This document shows, in pieces, positions 7,589-16,382 of a DNA stretch of 64,000 bases. Under the pieces are notes generated by a model that had not been told where the DNA came from, made no database searches, and saw only the letters and a program-made list of their open reading frames with translations. Where the stretch lies: the NCBI GenBank assembly GCA_035707965.1, contig DASSTJ010000069.1:1-64000 (forward strand). Reading direction: 5' to 3'. Source of the stretch: DASSTJ01 sp035707965. Its GTDB lineage: Bacteria; Actinomycetota; Actinomycetes; Actinomycetales; Angustibacteraceae. Each line of letters begins with the position of its first letter. The first letter of the stretch is position 1. A program made the translations under genes and the position numbers.

Positions 7589-8959
7589 TCAGGTCGTCGC
7601 GATGAAGACGTTCTTGACCTCGGTGAACGAGTCGAGCGCGTCCGGCCCCAGCTCACGCCCGAGCCCCGACGACTTGAAGCCGCCGAAGGGCGTGCTATAG
7701 CGCACGGACGAGTGGGAGTTGACCGAGAGGTTCCCGGCCTCGACGCCGCGCGCCACCCGGATCGCCCGGCCCACGTCGCGCGTCCAGATGGAGCCGGAGA
7801 GCCCGTAGGCGGTGTCGTTCGCCTTCGCGACGGCGTCCGCCTCGTCGTCGAACGGCAGAACCGCCACCACCGGCCCGAACACCTCCTCGCGCCACACGGC
7901 GTCGTCGACCGACCGGGGCAGGACGACGGTCGGCGGGTACCAGAAGCCGGCTCCTTCGGGTGCGCTCCCGCGGAACGCCACGTCGACAGGCTCGGCCGCA
8001 TCCTCGACGAACGAGCGCACCCGCTGCCGCTGCTGGTCGCTGATGAGCGGACCCATCTCCGCGCCGTCCGTGCCGGGGTCCACGACCCGGACCTTCTGCA
8101 CAGCTGGCTCGAACAGCTCCATGAACCGGTCGTAAACCGTGTGCTGCACCAAGATCCGGCTGCGCGCACAGCAGTCCTGGCCCGCGTTGTCGAACACGGC
8201 GTACGGCGCGGTCGCGGCTGCCACCTCCAGGTCGGCGTCGTCGAAGACGACGTTCGCGCTCTTGCCGCCGAGCTCCAGCGTGATCCGCTTCACCTGGTCG
8301 GCCGCGCCGCGCATGATGCGCTGGCCGACCGCCGTGGACCCGGTGAAGCAGACCTTGCGCACCATCGGGTGGGTGACGAAGCGCTCGCCGACCACAGAGC
8401 CCTTGCCGGGCAGCACGCTGAGCAGGTGCTCCGGCAACCCCGCCTCCAGCGCCAGCTCGCCGAGCCGGACCGCGGTCAGCGGGGTCAGCTCGGCCGGCTT
8501 GAGCACCACGGCGTTGCCCGCCGCGAGCGCGGGGGCGAGCCCCCACCCGGCGATCGGCATCGGGAAGTTCCACGGGACGATGACGCCGACCACGCCGAGC
8601 GGCTCCTTGAAGGTGACGTCCAGGCCGCCCGCGACGGGGATCTGGCGCCCGAACAGCCGCTCCGGCCCCGCCGCGTAGTAGTCCAGCACGTCACGCACGT
8701 TGCCTGCCTCCCAGCGCGCGTTGCCGATCGTGTGCCCGGCCCCGCGGACCTCGAGCTGAGCCAGCTCCTCGACATGGGCGTCGACCACGGCCGCGAAGCG
8801 CCGCAGCAGGCGTCCCCGGTCGGCGGGTGCGAGGGCGGCCCACGTGCGCTGCGCCCGGGCCGCGCGCTCGACCGCTCGGTCCGTCCCGTCGGAGTCGACC
8901 AGCTCCACCGTCGTCAGGACGTCCTCGGTGGACGGGTCGATCACATCGTGCGTCGTCAT
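7589..8959 (-). CDS. NAD(P)-dependent aldehyde dehydrogenase
   Basis: This 456-aa ALDH superfamily member has the cofactor motif VPWNFP (129-134), the general base Glu229 in LELGGKSANV, and the nucleophile Cys263 in FDNAGQDC. EEVFGPVVAV near residue 360 is also typical. Its ATG directly follows the TGA of the ligase gene, and the SDR gene starts 50 bp later. It probably oxidises a gamma-glutamyl aldehyde to the acid, as PuuC does in the Puu pathway. It is somewhat shorter than many ALDHs (about 480-500 aa) but all key motifs are present. Confidence 0.94.
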   Translation of the reverse strand: MTTHDVIDPSTEDVLTTVELVDSDGTDRAVERAARAQRTWAALAPADRGRLLRRFAAVVDAHVEELAQLEVRGAGHTIGNARWEAGNVRDVLDYYAAGPERLFGRQIPVAGGLDVTFKEPLGVVGVIVPWNFPMPIAGWGLAPALAAGNAVVLKPAELTPLTAVRLGELALEAGLPEHLLSVLPGKGSVVGERFVTHPMVRKVCFTGSTAVGQRIMRGAADQVKRITLELGGKSANVVFDDADLEVAAATAPYAVFDNAGQDCCARSRILVQHTVYDRFMELFEPAVQKVRVVDPGTDGAEMGPLISDQQRQRVRSFVEDAAEPVDVAFRGSAPEGAGFWYPPTVVLPRSVDDAVWREEVFGPVVAVLPFDDEADAVAKANDTAYGLSGSIWTRDVGRAIRVARGVEAGNLSVNSHSSVRYSTPFGGFKSSGLGRELGPDALDSFTEVKNVFIATT

Positions 8960-10324
8960 TCAGAGCCTCTCGAAGCCACGGACGCGCTCCCAGTCGGTCA
9001 CGGCCGCCTCGAAGGCGGCCAGCTCGACGTCGGCGGCGTTGACGTAATGGTCGACCACGTCGTCACCGAACCACGAACGGACCCGGTCGGACGACGCGAA
9101 GAGGTCACGCGCCGCACGCAGCGTCCGTGGCACGTGCGGCTTGTCGGACAGGTACGCGTTGCCCACGAACGCGGGTTCGAGCGGCAGCTCGTTCTCGATG
9201 CCGTGCAGGCCGCCGGCCAGCATGCCGGCCACCGCGAGGTACGGGTTCACGTCGCCACCCGGCAGCCGGTTCTCCACCCGCAGCCCGGCGCCGTGACCGA
9301 CGACCCGGAGTGCGCACGTACGGTTGTCGTGCCCCCAGGCCACCGCGGTCGGAGCGAACGACCCGTCGGCGAACCTCTTGTACGAGTTGATGTTCGGTGC
9401 GTAGAGCAGCGTCAGCTCGGACAGGGTGTCCAGCACCCCGGCCACGAAGTGCTCGAACGCCGGTGTCGCGCCGGAGCCGTCGTCGAAGACGATGCCCCCG
9501 TCGTTGCCGCGCAGGCTCATGTGGATGTGGCACGAGCTGCCCTCGCGCTCGTCGAACTTCGCCATGAAGGTCAGCGACTTGCCGTGGGCCGCCGCGATCT
9601 CCTTGGCACCGTTCTTGTAGACGCTGTGCTGGTCGGCGGTGCGCACCACCTCGTCGAAGAGGAACGCGATCTCGTGCTGCCCGAGGTTGCACTCCCCCTT
9701 CGCCGACTCCACCGTCAGGCCGGCGGCGTCCATGCTGCTGCGGATGTCGCGCAGCAGCGGCTCGACGCGCGTCCCCCCGAGGATCGAGTAGTCGACGTTG
9801 TAGCGGTTGGACGGCGTGAGGCCGGCGTAGCGCTTGTCCCACGCCTGCTCGTACGTGTCGTCGAAGACCATGAACTCCAGCTCGGTGCCGGCGAGCGCGG
9901 TGTAGCCCAGGGCGTCCGCACGAGCAGCCTGTTCCCGGAGCACCTGGCGCGGTGACTGCCGCACGGGCCCGCCGTCGATCCACGCGAGGTCGCACTGCAC
10001 CATCGCGGTGCCGGGCCACCAGGGCGTGAGCCGGAGCGTCCCGAGGTCGGGGTGCAGACCCATGTCGCCGTAGCCGGTCCCCCACGAGCTGATGGCGTAC
10101 CCGCCGACCGTGTTCATGTCGACGTCCACGGCGAGCAGGTAGTTGCACGCCTCCGTTCCGTGCTCGAGCACGTGCTCTTCGAAGAAGCGAGCGTGGATCC
10201 GTTTGCCCTGCAGGCGTCCCTGCATGTCGGTGAACGCGACGACGACCGTGTCGATGTCGCCGGACCCCACGAGGGCCGTCAGCTCGTCGACGGTCAGCGG
10301 CGCCCGCGTCTGAAGTGCTGCCAT
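8960..10324 (-). CDS. Glutamine-synthetase-like gamma-glutamyl-amine ligase (GlnA3/GlnA4 type)
   Basis: This 454-aa protein has the GS beta-grasp and catalytic domains: GYGDMGLHPDLGTLRLTPWW, the metal site AGTELEFMVFDDTYEQ, NLGQHEIAF, SCHIHMSLRG and ENRLPGGDVNPYLA. It differs from true GlnA and resembles PuuA and GlnA3/GlnA4, which use ATP to couple glutamate to amines. The operon contains an ALDH, an SDR and a C26 hydrolase but no FAD amine oxidase. An amino alcohol such as ethanolamine is therefore the best-fitting substrate. This is inference; a polyamine cannot be excluded. Confidence 0.9.
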   Translation of the reverse strand: MAALQTRAPLTVDELTALVGSGDIDTVVVAFTDMQGRLQGKRIHARFFEEHVLEHGTEACNYLLAVDVDMNTVGGYAISSWGTGYGDMGLHPDLGTLRLTPWWPGTAMVQCDLAWIDGGPVRQSPRQVLREQAARADALGYTALAGTELEFMVFDDTYEQAWDKRYAGLTPSNRYNVDYSILGGTRVEPLLRDIRSSMDAAGLTVESAKGECNLGQHEIAFLFDEVVRTADQHSVYKNGAKEIAAAHGKSLTFMAKFDEREGSSCHIHMSLRGNDGGIVFDDGSGATPAFEHFVAGVLDTLSELTLLYAPNINSYKRFADGSFAPTAVAWGHDNRTCALRVVGHGAGLRVENRLPGGDVNPYLAVAGMLAGGLHGIENELPLEPAFVGNAYLSDKPHVPRTLRAARDLFASSDRVRSWFGDDVVDHYVNAADVELAAFEAAVTDWERVRGFERL

Positions 10325-10377
10325 GTCGTGCTTCCTCGTCTTCGTGTCGAAGTTCGCGTGGTCGTGGATGGTGCCGT

Positions 10378-11124
10378 TCAGCCCAGGAGGCCCCGCAGCA
10401 GCGCGGACGTCGCCGAGCAGTGCTCCTCCATGGCGGCGCGGGCACCGTCGGGGTCACCTGCCAGGACGGCGTCCACGACCTGCCGGTGCTGGGCGTTGGA
10501 GTGCGCGATGTTCGGTCCCAGCACCGGGATGGCTGTCAACAGCTCGTGGACCAGCGACTGGACCTGCGTCACCGCCCCGACGAGCAGCTCCGACCCGGAC
10601 AGCGTGACGATCGCCAGGTGCAGGCGCGAGTCCGCCACCCGGTGCGTCGCGACGTCGCGGGACTGCTCGACCTTCACGCGGCACTGGACCAGCCACGCTC
10701 TCTGCTGCGCCGTGAGGTCGCGGGTCGCCGCGAGCGCCGCCGCTCCCGGCTCCACGACGGCGCGGAAGTCGAGCGCGTCGTGAAGCTCGGCGCCGGTCCG
10801 GCGGAGCGGCTGGCGGGCCTCGCCCTGGTACGTCACGACCGTGCCGCCACCGCGGCCGCGGTGCGTCTGCACCATGCCCGCCTGGCGCAGGGCGCCGATG
10901 GCCTCGCGCAAGGTGGTGCGGCTGACACCGAGGCGCTCGGCGAGCTCCCGCTCCGGTGGTAGCCGCTCCCCCCGGGCGAACACCCCGAGCCGCACGCTGG
11001 TCGCCAGCTGCTCCACGGTGGCCTCGAAGGCGTTGCCTTCTCGGACCGGTCGGAGCACGGCGTCGGGCAGCGCCGTCGACAGCTCGTCGTCGGCTTCGGG
11101 GTGCCCGGCAGCAGCCACGTTCAT
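10378..11124 (-). CDS. GntR/FadR-family transcriptional regulator
   Basis: This 248-aa protein has a GntR winged helix at about residues 30-95 (LPPERELAERLGVSRTTLRE, then a basic wing RGRGGG) and an all-helical FCD effector domain with metal-type His residues. The ATG overlaps the permease stop codon as ATGA, so the two are translationally coupled. It is probably the local repressor of this catabolic operon, binding near the promoter at 12699-12728; the ligand is unknown. Starts further upstream would lie inside the permease gene and are not supported. Confidence 0.93.
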   Translation of the reverse strand: MNVAAAGHPEADDELSTALPDAVLRPVREGNAFEATVEQLATSVRLGVFARGERLPPERELAERLGVSRTTLREAIGALRQAGMVQTHRGRGGGTVVTYQGEARQPLRRTGAELHDALDFRAVVEPGAAALAATRDLTAQQRAWLVQCRVKVEQSRDVATHRVADSRLHLAIVTLSGSELLVGAVTQVQSLVHELLTAIPVLGPNIAHSNAQHRQVVDAVLAGDPDGARAAMEEHCSATSALLRGLLG

Positions 11125-12641
11125 CCCTCGAGGATCCTCGACGGGTCCTTGGTGTCGTGACCTTGGGGCACGTCCTTCAGGAAGTGGTGACGACCGCCCA
11201 CGAACCAGGTCACGGTGGCGAACACGAGCACCGCCAGGACGGCGACGGGCGCGTAGTTGAAGGAGTCCACCGTGATGGGGTTGGCGGGCGGCAGCATGAA
11301 CAGCACCACGATGAACGCGACCCAGCCGACCGCGACCCAGCCGATCAGTGCGCTCCACCGACCGAGGTTCCACGGGCCGGTCTGGAAGTCAGGGTTCAGC
11401 CGGCGCAGCAGGACCGGCACGACGTAGGCGATGTAGAGACCGATGACGGCGATGGACGTCACGGCGAGGTACGCCGTGTAGCTCTTCAGCGCCGGGCTCG
11501 CGAGGATGATCGAGCAGACGACGCACAGCCAGATCGAGTTCGTGGGCGTCCCCGTCCGGGGGTTCACCTTCGACCACCAGCGCGACCCGGGCAGCGCGTT
11601 GTCGCGGCTGAACGCGTACGACATGCGGGAGTTCGCGGTGACGGACGCCATGCCGCAGAAGAACTGCGCGACCGCACAGATGAGCACCAGCAGCTTGCCC
11701 AGCGAGGAGCCAGCTGCGTCGAGGAAGATCTGCGCCGGAGGCAGTCCCGTCGAGGTCGCGCGCTCCGCGGCGTAGTCCTGGATCGACATCGTCACCATGA
11801 TGAGCAGGATCCAGCCGGCGAAGATCGAGACCAGCACGCTGTTGACGATGCCCTTCGGGGCGTTGAGGCTCGCCCCCTTGGTCTCCTCGGCGACGTGTGC
11901 CGACGCGTCGAAGCCCGTGTACGTGTACTGGGCCATGAGCAGGCCGATGAGGAAGGCGTAGAGACCGCTGCCCCACCCGGTGTCGTTGACGAAGTGCGTG
12001 AAGGTCCACGAGAGCGACTGGTGCTGGTCCGGCACGACCGCCAGCACGACGACGATGATCGCGACGCCGCCGACGTGCCACCACGCGCTGACGTTCGAGA
12101 GCAGCCGGACGAGGTTGACGCCGAACGTGTTGAGCAGGCCGTGCAGCCCCAGGATGACCACGAAGGCGATGAACGTCCGCACCGTGGTCACCTCCAGGCC
12201 GGTCGTGAGGTCGAGGAACGCCATCCAGGTCACGGCCGCCCCGAAGTCGATAGCCGCGGTCACGGCCACCTCGCCCAGGAAGTTGAACCAGCCGACGTAC
12301 CAGGCCCAGACGGCCTTGTTGCGGCGGGCCAGGCGGCCGGCCCAGTAGTACAGGCCACCGGCTGTCGGGTAGACCGAGCACACCTCACCCATGGCGAGTG
12401 CCACGCAGAGCACGAAGACGCCGACGAGGGGCCAGCCGATCGTGATCGCCACCGGCCCTCCGGCGGTCATGGCGATCCCGTACGAGGTGATGCAGCCCGC
12501 GAGGATCGAGATGATCGAGAACGAGACGGCGAAGTTGGAGAAGCCGCTCATGCCTCGATGGAGCTCTTGCTTGTAGCCGAGCTCGGCCAGCGCGCGTGCG
12601 TCGTCGTCGAGCGAGTCGTCGAGGGTCTGCTCTGTCGCCAT
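11121..12641 (-). CDS. APC-superfamily amino acid/amine permease
   Basis: This 506-aa inner-membrane protein has about twelve hydrophobic helices. The first follows the conserved ELGYKQELHRGMSGFSNFAVSF, and the consensus region includes GEVCSVYPTAGGLYYW and YTYTGFDASAHVAEET. It fits the eukaryotic-type amino acid/choline transporter branch of the APC family, whose members take up GABA, ethanolamine or amino acids with cations. ATG 12641 is chosen for its GGAGAGGA ribosome-binding site. As first gene of the operon it probably imports the amine that the downstream ligase glutamylates. Confidence 0.92.
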   Translation of the reverse strand: MATEQTLDDSLDDDARALAELGYKQELHRGMSGFSNFAVSFSIISILAGCITSYGIAMTAGGPVAITIGWPLVGVFVLCVALAMGEVCSVYPTAGGLYYWAGRLARRNKAVWAWYVGWFNFLGEVAVTAAIDFGAAVTWMAFLDLTTGLEVTTVRTFIAFVVILGLHGLLNTFGVNLVRLLSNVSAWWHVGGVAIIVVVLAVVPDQHQSLSWTFTHFVNDTGWGSGLYAFLIGLLMAQYTYTGFDASAHVAEETKGASLNAPKGIVNSVLVSIFAGWILLIMVTMSIQDYAAERATSTGLPPAQIFLDAAGSSLGKLLVLICAVAQFFCGMASVTANSRMSYAFSRDNALPGSRWWSKVNPRTGTPTNSIWLCVVCSIILASPALKSYTAYLAVTSIAVIGLYIAYVVPVLLRRLNPDFQTGPWNLGRWSALIGWVAVGWVAFIVVLFMLPPANPITVDSFNYAPVAVLAVLVFATVTWFVGGRHHFLKDVPQGHDTKDPSRILEG

Positions 12642-12698
12642 GGCGTCCTCTCCAGACCAGGACGGGGCCACGACTGGCCCATGTCGTGAGGACTCCGG

Positions 12699-12728
12699 AT
12701 CTTGCTCCCTGCGCGCAGGCCTCGTCAA
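12699..12728 (-). promoter_or_regulatory. Promoter of the gamma-glutamyl amine operon
   Basis: On the minus strand TTGACG (12723-12728) is separated by 18 bases from CAAGAT (12699-12704), 58 bp before the permease start. The -35 is good and the -10 is weak, as expected for a regulated promoter. AT-richer sequence just upstream (12729-12755) could hold the regulator's operator, but no clear dyad is visible. Confidence 0.45.
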
Positions 12729-12755
12729 TGGTTTGGAGACGGTCCTTTTAGGAGG

Positions 12756-13841
12756 TCAGACGAGCCGGTGCATCCAGCCGTGGACGTCGTCGGCGCGACC
12801 CTGCTGGACGTCGAGCAGCGCCTGACGCACGGCGCCGGTCACCGGGCCGGTCGAACCGTCGCCCATGACGACGTCGCCCGACGCCGACGCGAGCCGGCCC
12901 ACCGGCGTCACGACCGCGGCCGTGCCGCACGCGAACACCTCGCGCACTGCCCCCGACGCCGCACCGTCCCGCCACTCGTCGATCGACACCCGCCGCTCGG
13001 AGACCTCGTGGCCCAGGTCGGCGGCGATCTGCAGGATCGACCGACGGGTCACACCCTCGAGGATCGTGCCGGTGAGCTGCGGCGTGACCAGGGTGCCGTC
13101 GTCCAGGACGAAGAACAGGTTCATGCCGCCCAGCTCCTCGACCCAGCGGTGCTCGACCGCATCGAGGAAGCACACCTGGTCGCAGCCGTGGTCGCTGGCC
13201 TCGACCTGGGCCGAGAGGCTCGCTGCGTAGTTGCCTCCGCACTTGGCCGCTCCGGTGCCCCCAGGGGCCGCACGGGTGTAGTCCTGCGACACCCAGATGG
13301 AGACGGGCTTCACGCCGCCCGAGAAGTAGGCGCCCGCCGGAGACGCGATCACGCAGTACGTGACCTCGGCCGCCGCGCGGACGCCGAGGAACGCCTCCGA
13401 GGCGAACATGAAGGGCCGTAGGTAGAGGCTCGCCTCACCGCCGGAGGGCACCCACGCCTGGTCGACGTCGACCAGTGCCTCGATCGACACCACGAAGTCG
13501 TCGACCGGCAGCTCAGGCAGCGCGAGCCGGCGGGCCGATCGCTGGAACCGCTCGGCGTTCGCCTGCGGCCGGAACGCCCACACCGACCCGTCGTCGTGCC
13601 GGTACGCCTTGAGGCCCTCGAAGATCTCCTGGGCGTAGTGCAGCACGGCCGCGGACGGGTCGAGCTGCAGCGGGCCGTAGGGGCGCACCTGCGCGTCGTG
13701 CCAGCCGGCGTCGGGCGTCCACGTGACGTGGACCATGTGGTCGGTGAAGTGCTTGCCGAAGCCCGGCGCCGCGAGCACCTGCTGCCGCTCCTGCTCGGAA
13801 CGGGGCTGGTCGTTGCGCTTGAGGACGAATTCCAGGGCCAT
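12756..13841 (-). CDS. ilvE: Branched-chain amino acid aminotransferase
   Basis: This 361-aa fold-type IV PLP enzyme transfers the amino group from glutamate to the keto acids of valine, leucine and isoleucine. The Schiff-base lysine is Lys200 in GTGAAKCGGNYAAS. HYAQEIFEGLKAYR, YLRPFMFA and EELGGMNLFFV are typical, as is GTAAVVTPVG near the C-terminus. It is encoded 22 bp downstream of leuB on the same strand, so the two are likely cotranscribed. The length fits the actinobacterial type of about 360 aa. Confidence 0.97.
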   Translation of the reverse strand: MALEFVLKRNDQPRSEQERQQVLAAPGFGKHFTDHMVHVTWTPDAGWHDAQVRPYGPLQLDPSAAVLHYAQEIFEGLKAYRHDDGSVWAFRPQANAERFQRSARRLALPELPVDDFVVSIEALVDVDQAWVPSGGEASLYLRPFMFASEAFLGVRAAAEVTYCVIASPAGAYFSGGVKPVSIWVSQDYTRAAPGGTGAAKCGGNYAASLSAQVEASDHGCDQVCFLDAVEHRWVEELGGMNLFFVLDDGTLVTPQLTGTILEGVTRRSILQIAADLGHEVSERRVSIDEWRDGAASGAVREVFACGTAAVVTPVGRLASASGDVVMGDGSTGPVTGAVRQALLDVQQGRADDVHGWMHRLV

Positions 13842-13863
13842 GCAGGGACGTTACCGCAGCGGT

Positions 13864-14913
13864 TCAGCCCACCGCAGCGGCCGCCAGCGCGTCGCCGACC
13901 TCAGCCGTGGACCGGGATTCGGGCAGCGACGAGCGCTGCTTGAGGTCGCCGGCGACCGCGTGGTCCACGCGGGCGGCCGCGCTCGCCAGACCGAGGTGCT
14001 GCAGCAGCAGGCCGACCGACAGCACCGTGGCGGTGGGGTCAGCCTTCTGCTGGCCCGCGATGTCCGGCGCCGAGCCGTGCACCGGCTCGAACATGCTCGG
14101 CACCGACCGGTCAGGGTTGATGTTGGCGCTGGCGGCGAGCCCGATGCCGCCGGTCACCGCGGCGGCCAGGTCGGTGATGATGTCGCCGAAGAGGTTGTCC
14201 GTGACGATGACGTCGAAGCGCGCCGGATCGGTGACGAGGAAGATCGTGGCGGCGTCGACGTGCAGGTAGTCGGTCGTCACGTCCGGGAACTCGGCCCCGA
14301 CGGCCTCGACCGTGCGTCGCCACAGGTGGCCCGCGTGGCTCAGGACGTTGTGCTTGTGCACCAGGGTGAGGTGCTGGCGCTGGCGAGCCTGAGCCCGTGC
14401 GAAGGCGTCGCGCACCACCCGCTCCACGCCGAAGGCGGTGTTGACGCTGACCTCGGTGGCCACCTCGTGGGGCGTGCCCACCCGCAGCGCCCCGCCGTTG
14501 CCCGTGTACGGCCCCTCGGTGCCCTCCCGGACGACGACGAAGTCGACCTCGCCGGGATCGGCCAGCGGGCTCTCGACCCCGGGGTAGAGCCGGCCGGGAC
14601 GCAGGTTCACGTAGTGGTCGAGCTCGAACCGCAGCCGGAGCAGCAGCCCGCGCTCCAGCACCCCGCTCGGCACGCTGGGATCACCGACGGCACCGAGCAG
14701 GATCGCGTCGTGCTGTCGCAGCTCGGCCAGGACGCCGTCGGGCAGCGTCTCCCCGGTGGCGTGCCAACGCCGCGCACCCAGGTCGTACTCGGTGAGGTCG
14801 AACCTCACGTCGTCCGGCTCCGTGGCGGCGCGCAGCACCTTGAGCCCCTCGGCCACCACCTCGGTGCCGATGCCGTCACCGGGGACGACCGCGAGCGAGA
14901 ACGTCTGCGCCAT
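13864..14913 (-). CDS. leuB: 3-isopropylmalate dehydrogenase
   Basis: The enzyme oxidatively decarboxylates 3-isopropylmalate with NAD+ in leucine synthesis. It has 349 aa from ATG 14913; GTG 14922 would add three residues. The motifs seen are VVPGDGIGTEVVAEG, LLGAVGDPS, LRLRFELDHYVNLRP, EGTEGPYTGNGG and the metal-binding TDNLFGDIITDLAA. EPVHGSAPDIAGQQKADPTA is the adenosine-binding region. LeuA, LeuC and LeuD are not in the window. The gap upstream, where mycobacteria have serA, holds only a small ORF. Confidence 0.97.
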   Translation of the reverse strand: MAQTFSLAVVPGDGIGTEVVAEGLKVLRAATEPDDVRFDLTEYDLGARRWHATGETLPDGVLAELRQHDAILLGAVGDPSVPSGVLERGLLLRLRFELDHYVNLRPGRLYPGVESPLADPGEVDFVVVREGTEGPYTGNGGALRVGTPHEVATEVSVNTAFGVERVVRDAFARAQARQRQHLTLVHKHNVLSHAGHLWRRTVEAVGAEFPDVTTDYLHVDAATIFLVTDPARFDVIVTDNLFGDIITDLAAAVTGGIGLAASANINPDRSVPSMFEPVHGSAPDIAGQQKADPTATVLSVGLLLQHLGLASAAARVDHAVAGDLKQRSSLPESRSTAEVGDALAAAAVG

Positions 14914-14982
14914 GGCGGTCACTCTAGAGCAGCGTCCAGATGGCGGACGAATCGGTCTCAGCAGCCGGGCGGCTGAGGCTCG

Positions 14983-15063
14983 TCAGTCGTCGCAGTGCCC
15001 TTGGTCACGCAGGTCCATCGACTCCTGCAGTGCGCGGCGGGTCAGCTCGTCGGCCTCGTTCAT
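14983..15063 (-). CDS. Possible 26-aa small protein
   Basis: The ATG at 15063 is preceded by AAGGAC at good spacing and the frame ends at TGA, encoding 26 residues (beginning MNEADELTRRALQES). The peptide is acidic, amphipathic and contains one Cys near its end. It lies 69 bp upstream of leuB on the same strand. I do not recognise it. It could be a real small protein or a chance ORF with a good start; the absence of Leu/Ile/Val runs argues against a leader peptide. Confidence 0.3.
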   Translation of the reverse strand: MNEADELTRRALQESMDLRDQGHCDD

Positions 15064-15251
15064 GGCAGGTCCTTCTCGTCCGGTGCGTGGGAGGCGGCCG
15101 TACGCCGGAGCGCGTGGGTGCGCAGCCGGCACGGCCTAGGGCGGACAGACGAGACGAACGCGGGATCACCGCGACGCCGTCGCGCCCTCCACGGCAGGAA
15201 CACGGATGAGGAGCTGCCGTACGTCGTCCAGGGTAGTCGGACGTCCAACTA

Positions 15252-15294
15252 CCGGCCAGGGGTGTTTCGGGATGCGAGACGCACCCCTGGCCGG
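15252..15294 (-). terminator. ilvC terminator hairpin
   Basis: The arms CCGGCCAGGGGTG (15252-15264) and CACCCCTGGCCGG (15282-15294) are perfectly complementary over 13 bp with a 17-base loop. The hairpin starts 12 bp beyond the ilvC stop. It has no strong T tract, as is common in high-GC actinobacteria. Confidence 0.75.
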
Positions 15295-15306
15295 CCGTCC
15301 GGCACC

Positions 15307-16335
15307 TCAGCGAGCCGCGGTGCCTTCGGTGTAGTCGTCATCGGACGACTTGACCCACGCCATGAGCCCTCGGAGCTGACGACCTGTCGCCTCGATCGGG
15401 TGCTGCTCCCCCTCGGCGCGCAGCTTGGCGAACTCCGGCGCTCCCGCGTCCTGGTCGGCGATGAACCGGCGGGCGAAGGTGCCGTCCTTGATGTCGGAGA
15501 GCACGTCCTTCATCCGCTCCTTGACGGACTCGTCGATGACCCGGGGGCCGGAGACGTAGTCCCCGTACTCGGCCGTGTCGCTGACGCTCCACCGCTGCTT
15601 CGCGATGCCGCCCTCGTACATGAGGTCGACGATGAGCTTGAGCTCGTGCAGGCACTCGAAGTACGCGACCTCCGGCTGGTAGCCGGCCTCGGTCAGCACT
15701 TCGAAACCCTCCTGGACGAGCCGCGAGACGCCGCCGCACAGGACCGCCTGCTCGCCGAACAGGTCGGTCTCGGTCTCCTCGGTGAACGTCGTGCGGATGC
15801 CACCGGCCCGCAGCCCGCCGAGCGCCTTGGCGTAGGCCAGGGTGAGGGGCCAGGCGTTGCCGGTCGCGTCCTTCTCGACGGCGACGAGCACGGGCACGCC
15901 GCGACCGTCGGAGTACTCACGGCGCACCAGGTGACCTGGGCCCTTCGGCGCGACCATCGCCACGTCCACGCCATCGGGGGCGGTGATGTAGCCGAACCGG
16001 ATGTTGAACCCGTGCCCGAAGAACAGCGCGTCACCAGGTGCGAGGTTGGGCTCGATCGCCTCGGCGTACACGTGCCGCTGCACGTGGTCCGGCGTGAGGA
16101 TCATGATGAGGTCGGCCTCCTGCGCCGCCTGTGCGGGCGTGACGACCCGCAGGCCCTCCGCCGCCGCCTTCGCGCGGCTGCGGCTCGTCTCCGGCAGACC
16201 GACCCGGACGTCGATGCCGCTGTCGCGCAGGTTCAGCGCGTGCGCGTGACCCTGGCTGCCGTAGCCGATGATCGCGACCTTGCGGTTCGCGAGGGCAGCG
16301 AGGTCGGCGTCGTCGTCGTAGTACATCGTGGCCAC
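15307..16335 (-). CDS. ilvC: Ketol-acid reductoisomerase (class I)
   Basis: This 342-aa enzyme converts 2-acetolactate or acetohydroxybutyrate to the dihydroxy acid, the second step of valine and isoleucine synthesis. The NADPH motif is GYGSQGHAHALNLRDSG near residue 25; MVAPKGPGHLVRREY and the metal-binding Glu/Asp residues in ETETDLFGEQAVLCGG follow. The C-terminal knotted helical domain includes VSDTAEYGD. The length is that of class I. It follows ilvN by 47 bp and ends at the terminator hairpin, closing the ilvBNC operon. Confidence 0.98.
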   Translation of the reverse strand: MATMYYDDDADLAALANRKVAIIGYGSQGHAHALNLRDSGIDVRVGLPETSRSRAKAAAEGLRVVTPAQAAQEADLIMILTPDHVQRHVYAEAIEPNLAPGDALFFGHGFNIRFGYITAPDGVDVAMVAPKGPGHLVRREYSDGRGVPVLVAVEKDATGNAWPLTLAYAKALGGLRAGGIRTTFTEETETDLFGEQAVLCGGVSRLVQEGFEVLTEAGYQPEVAYFECLHELKLIVDLMYEGGIAKQRWSVSDTAEYGDYVSGPRVIDESVKERMKDVLSDIKDGTFARRFIADQDAGAPEFAKLRAEGEQHPIEATGRQLRGLMAWVKSSDDDYTEGTAAR

Positions 16336-16382
16336 AGGGGCTCTCCTTCGTCCTGGTGTGGTGCAGGGAACGGTGGGGTGGG

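Larger units (their letters stand above)
14914..15306. other. Gap between ilvC and leuB
   Basis: About 390 bp hold the ilvC terminator (15252-15294) and one small ORF (14983-15063) with a plausible ribosome-binding site. In the 15064-15251 stretch I see no gene with convincing codon use. In mycobacteria, as I recall, this position carries serA and other genes; here they are absent and no obvious serA fragment can be read. Confidence 0.5.

Noticed and set aside
7712..9955. Open frame of about 750 codons on the plus strand
   Set aside because: It lies opposite the aldehyde dehydrogenase and ligase genes, which have clear catalytic motifs. The plus-strand product has none.
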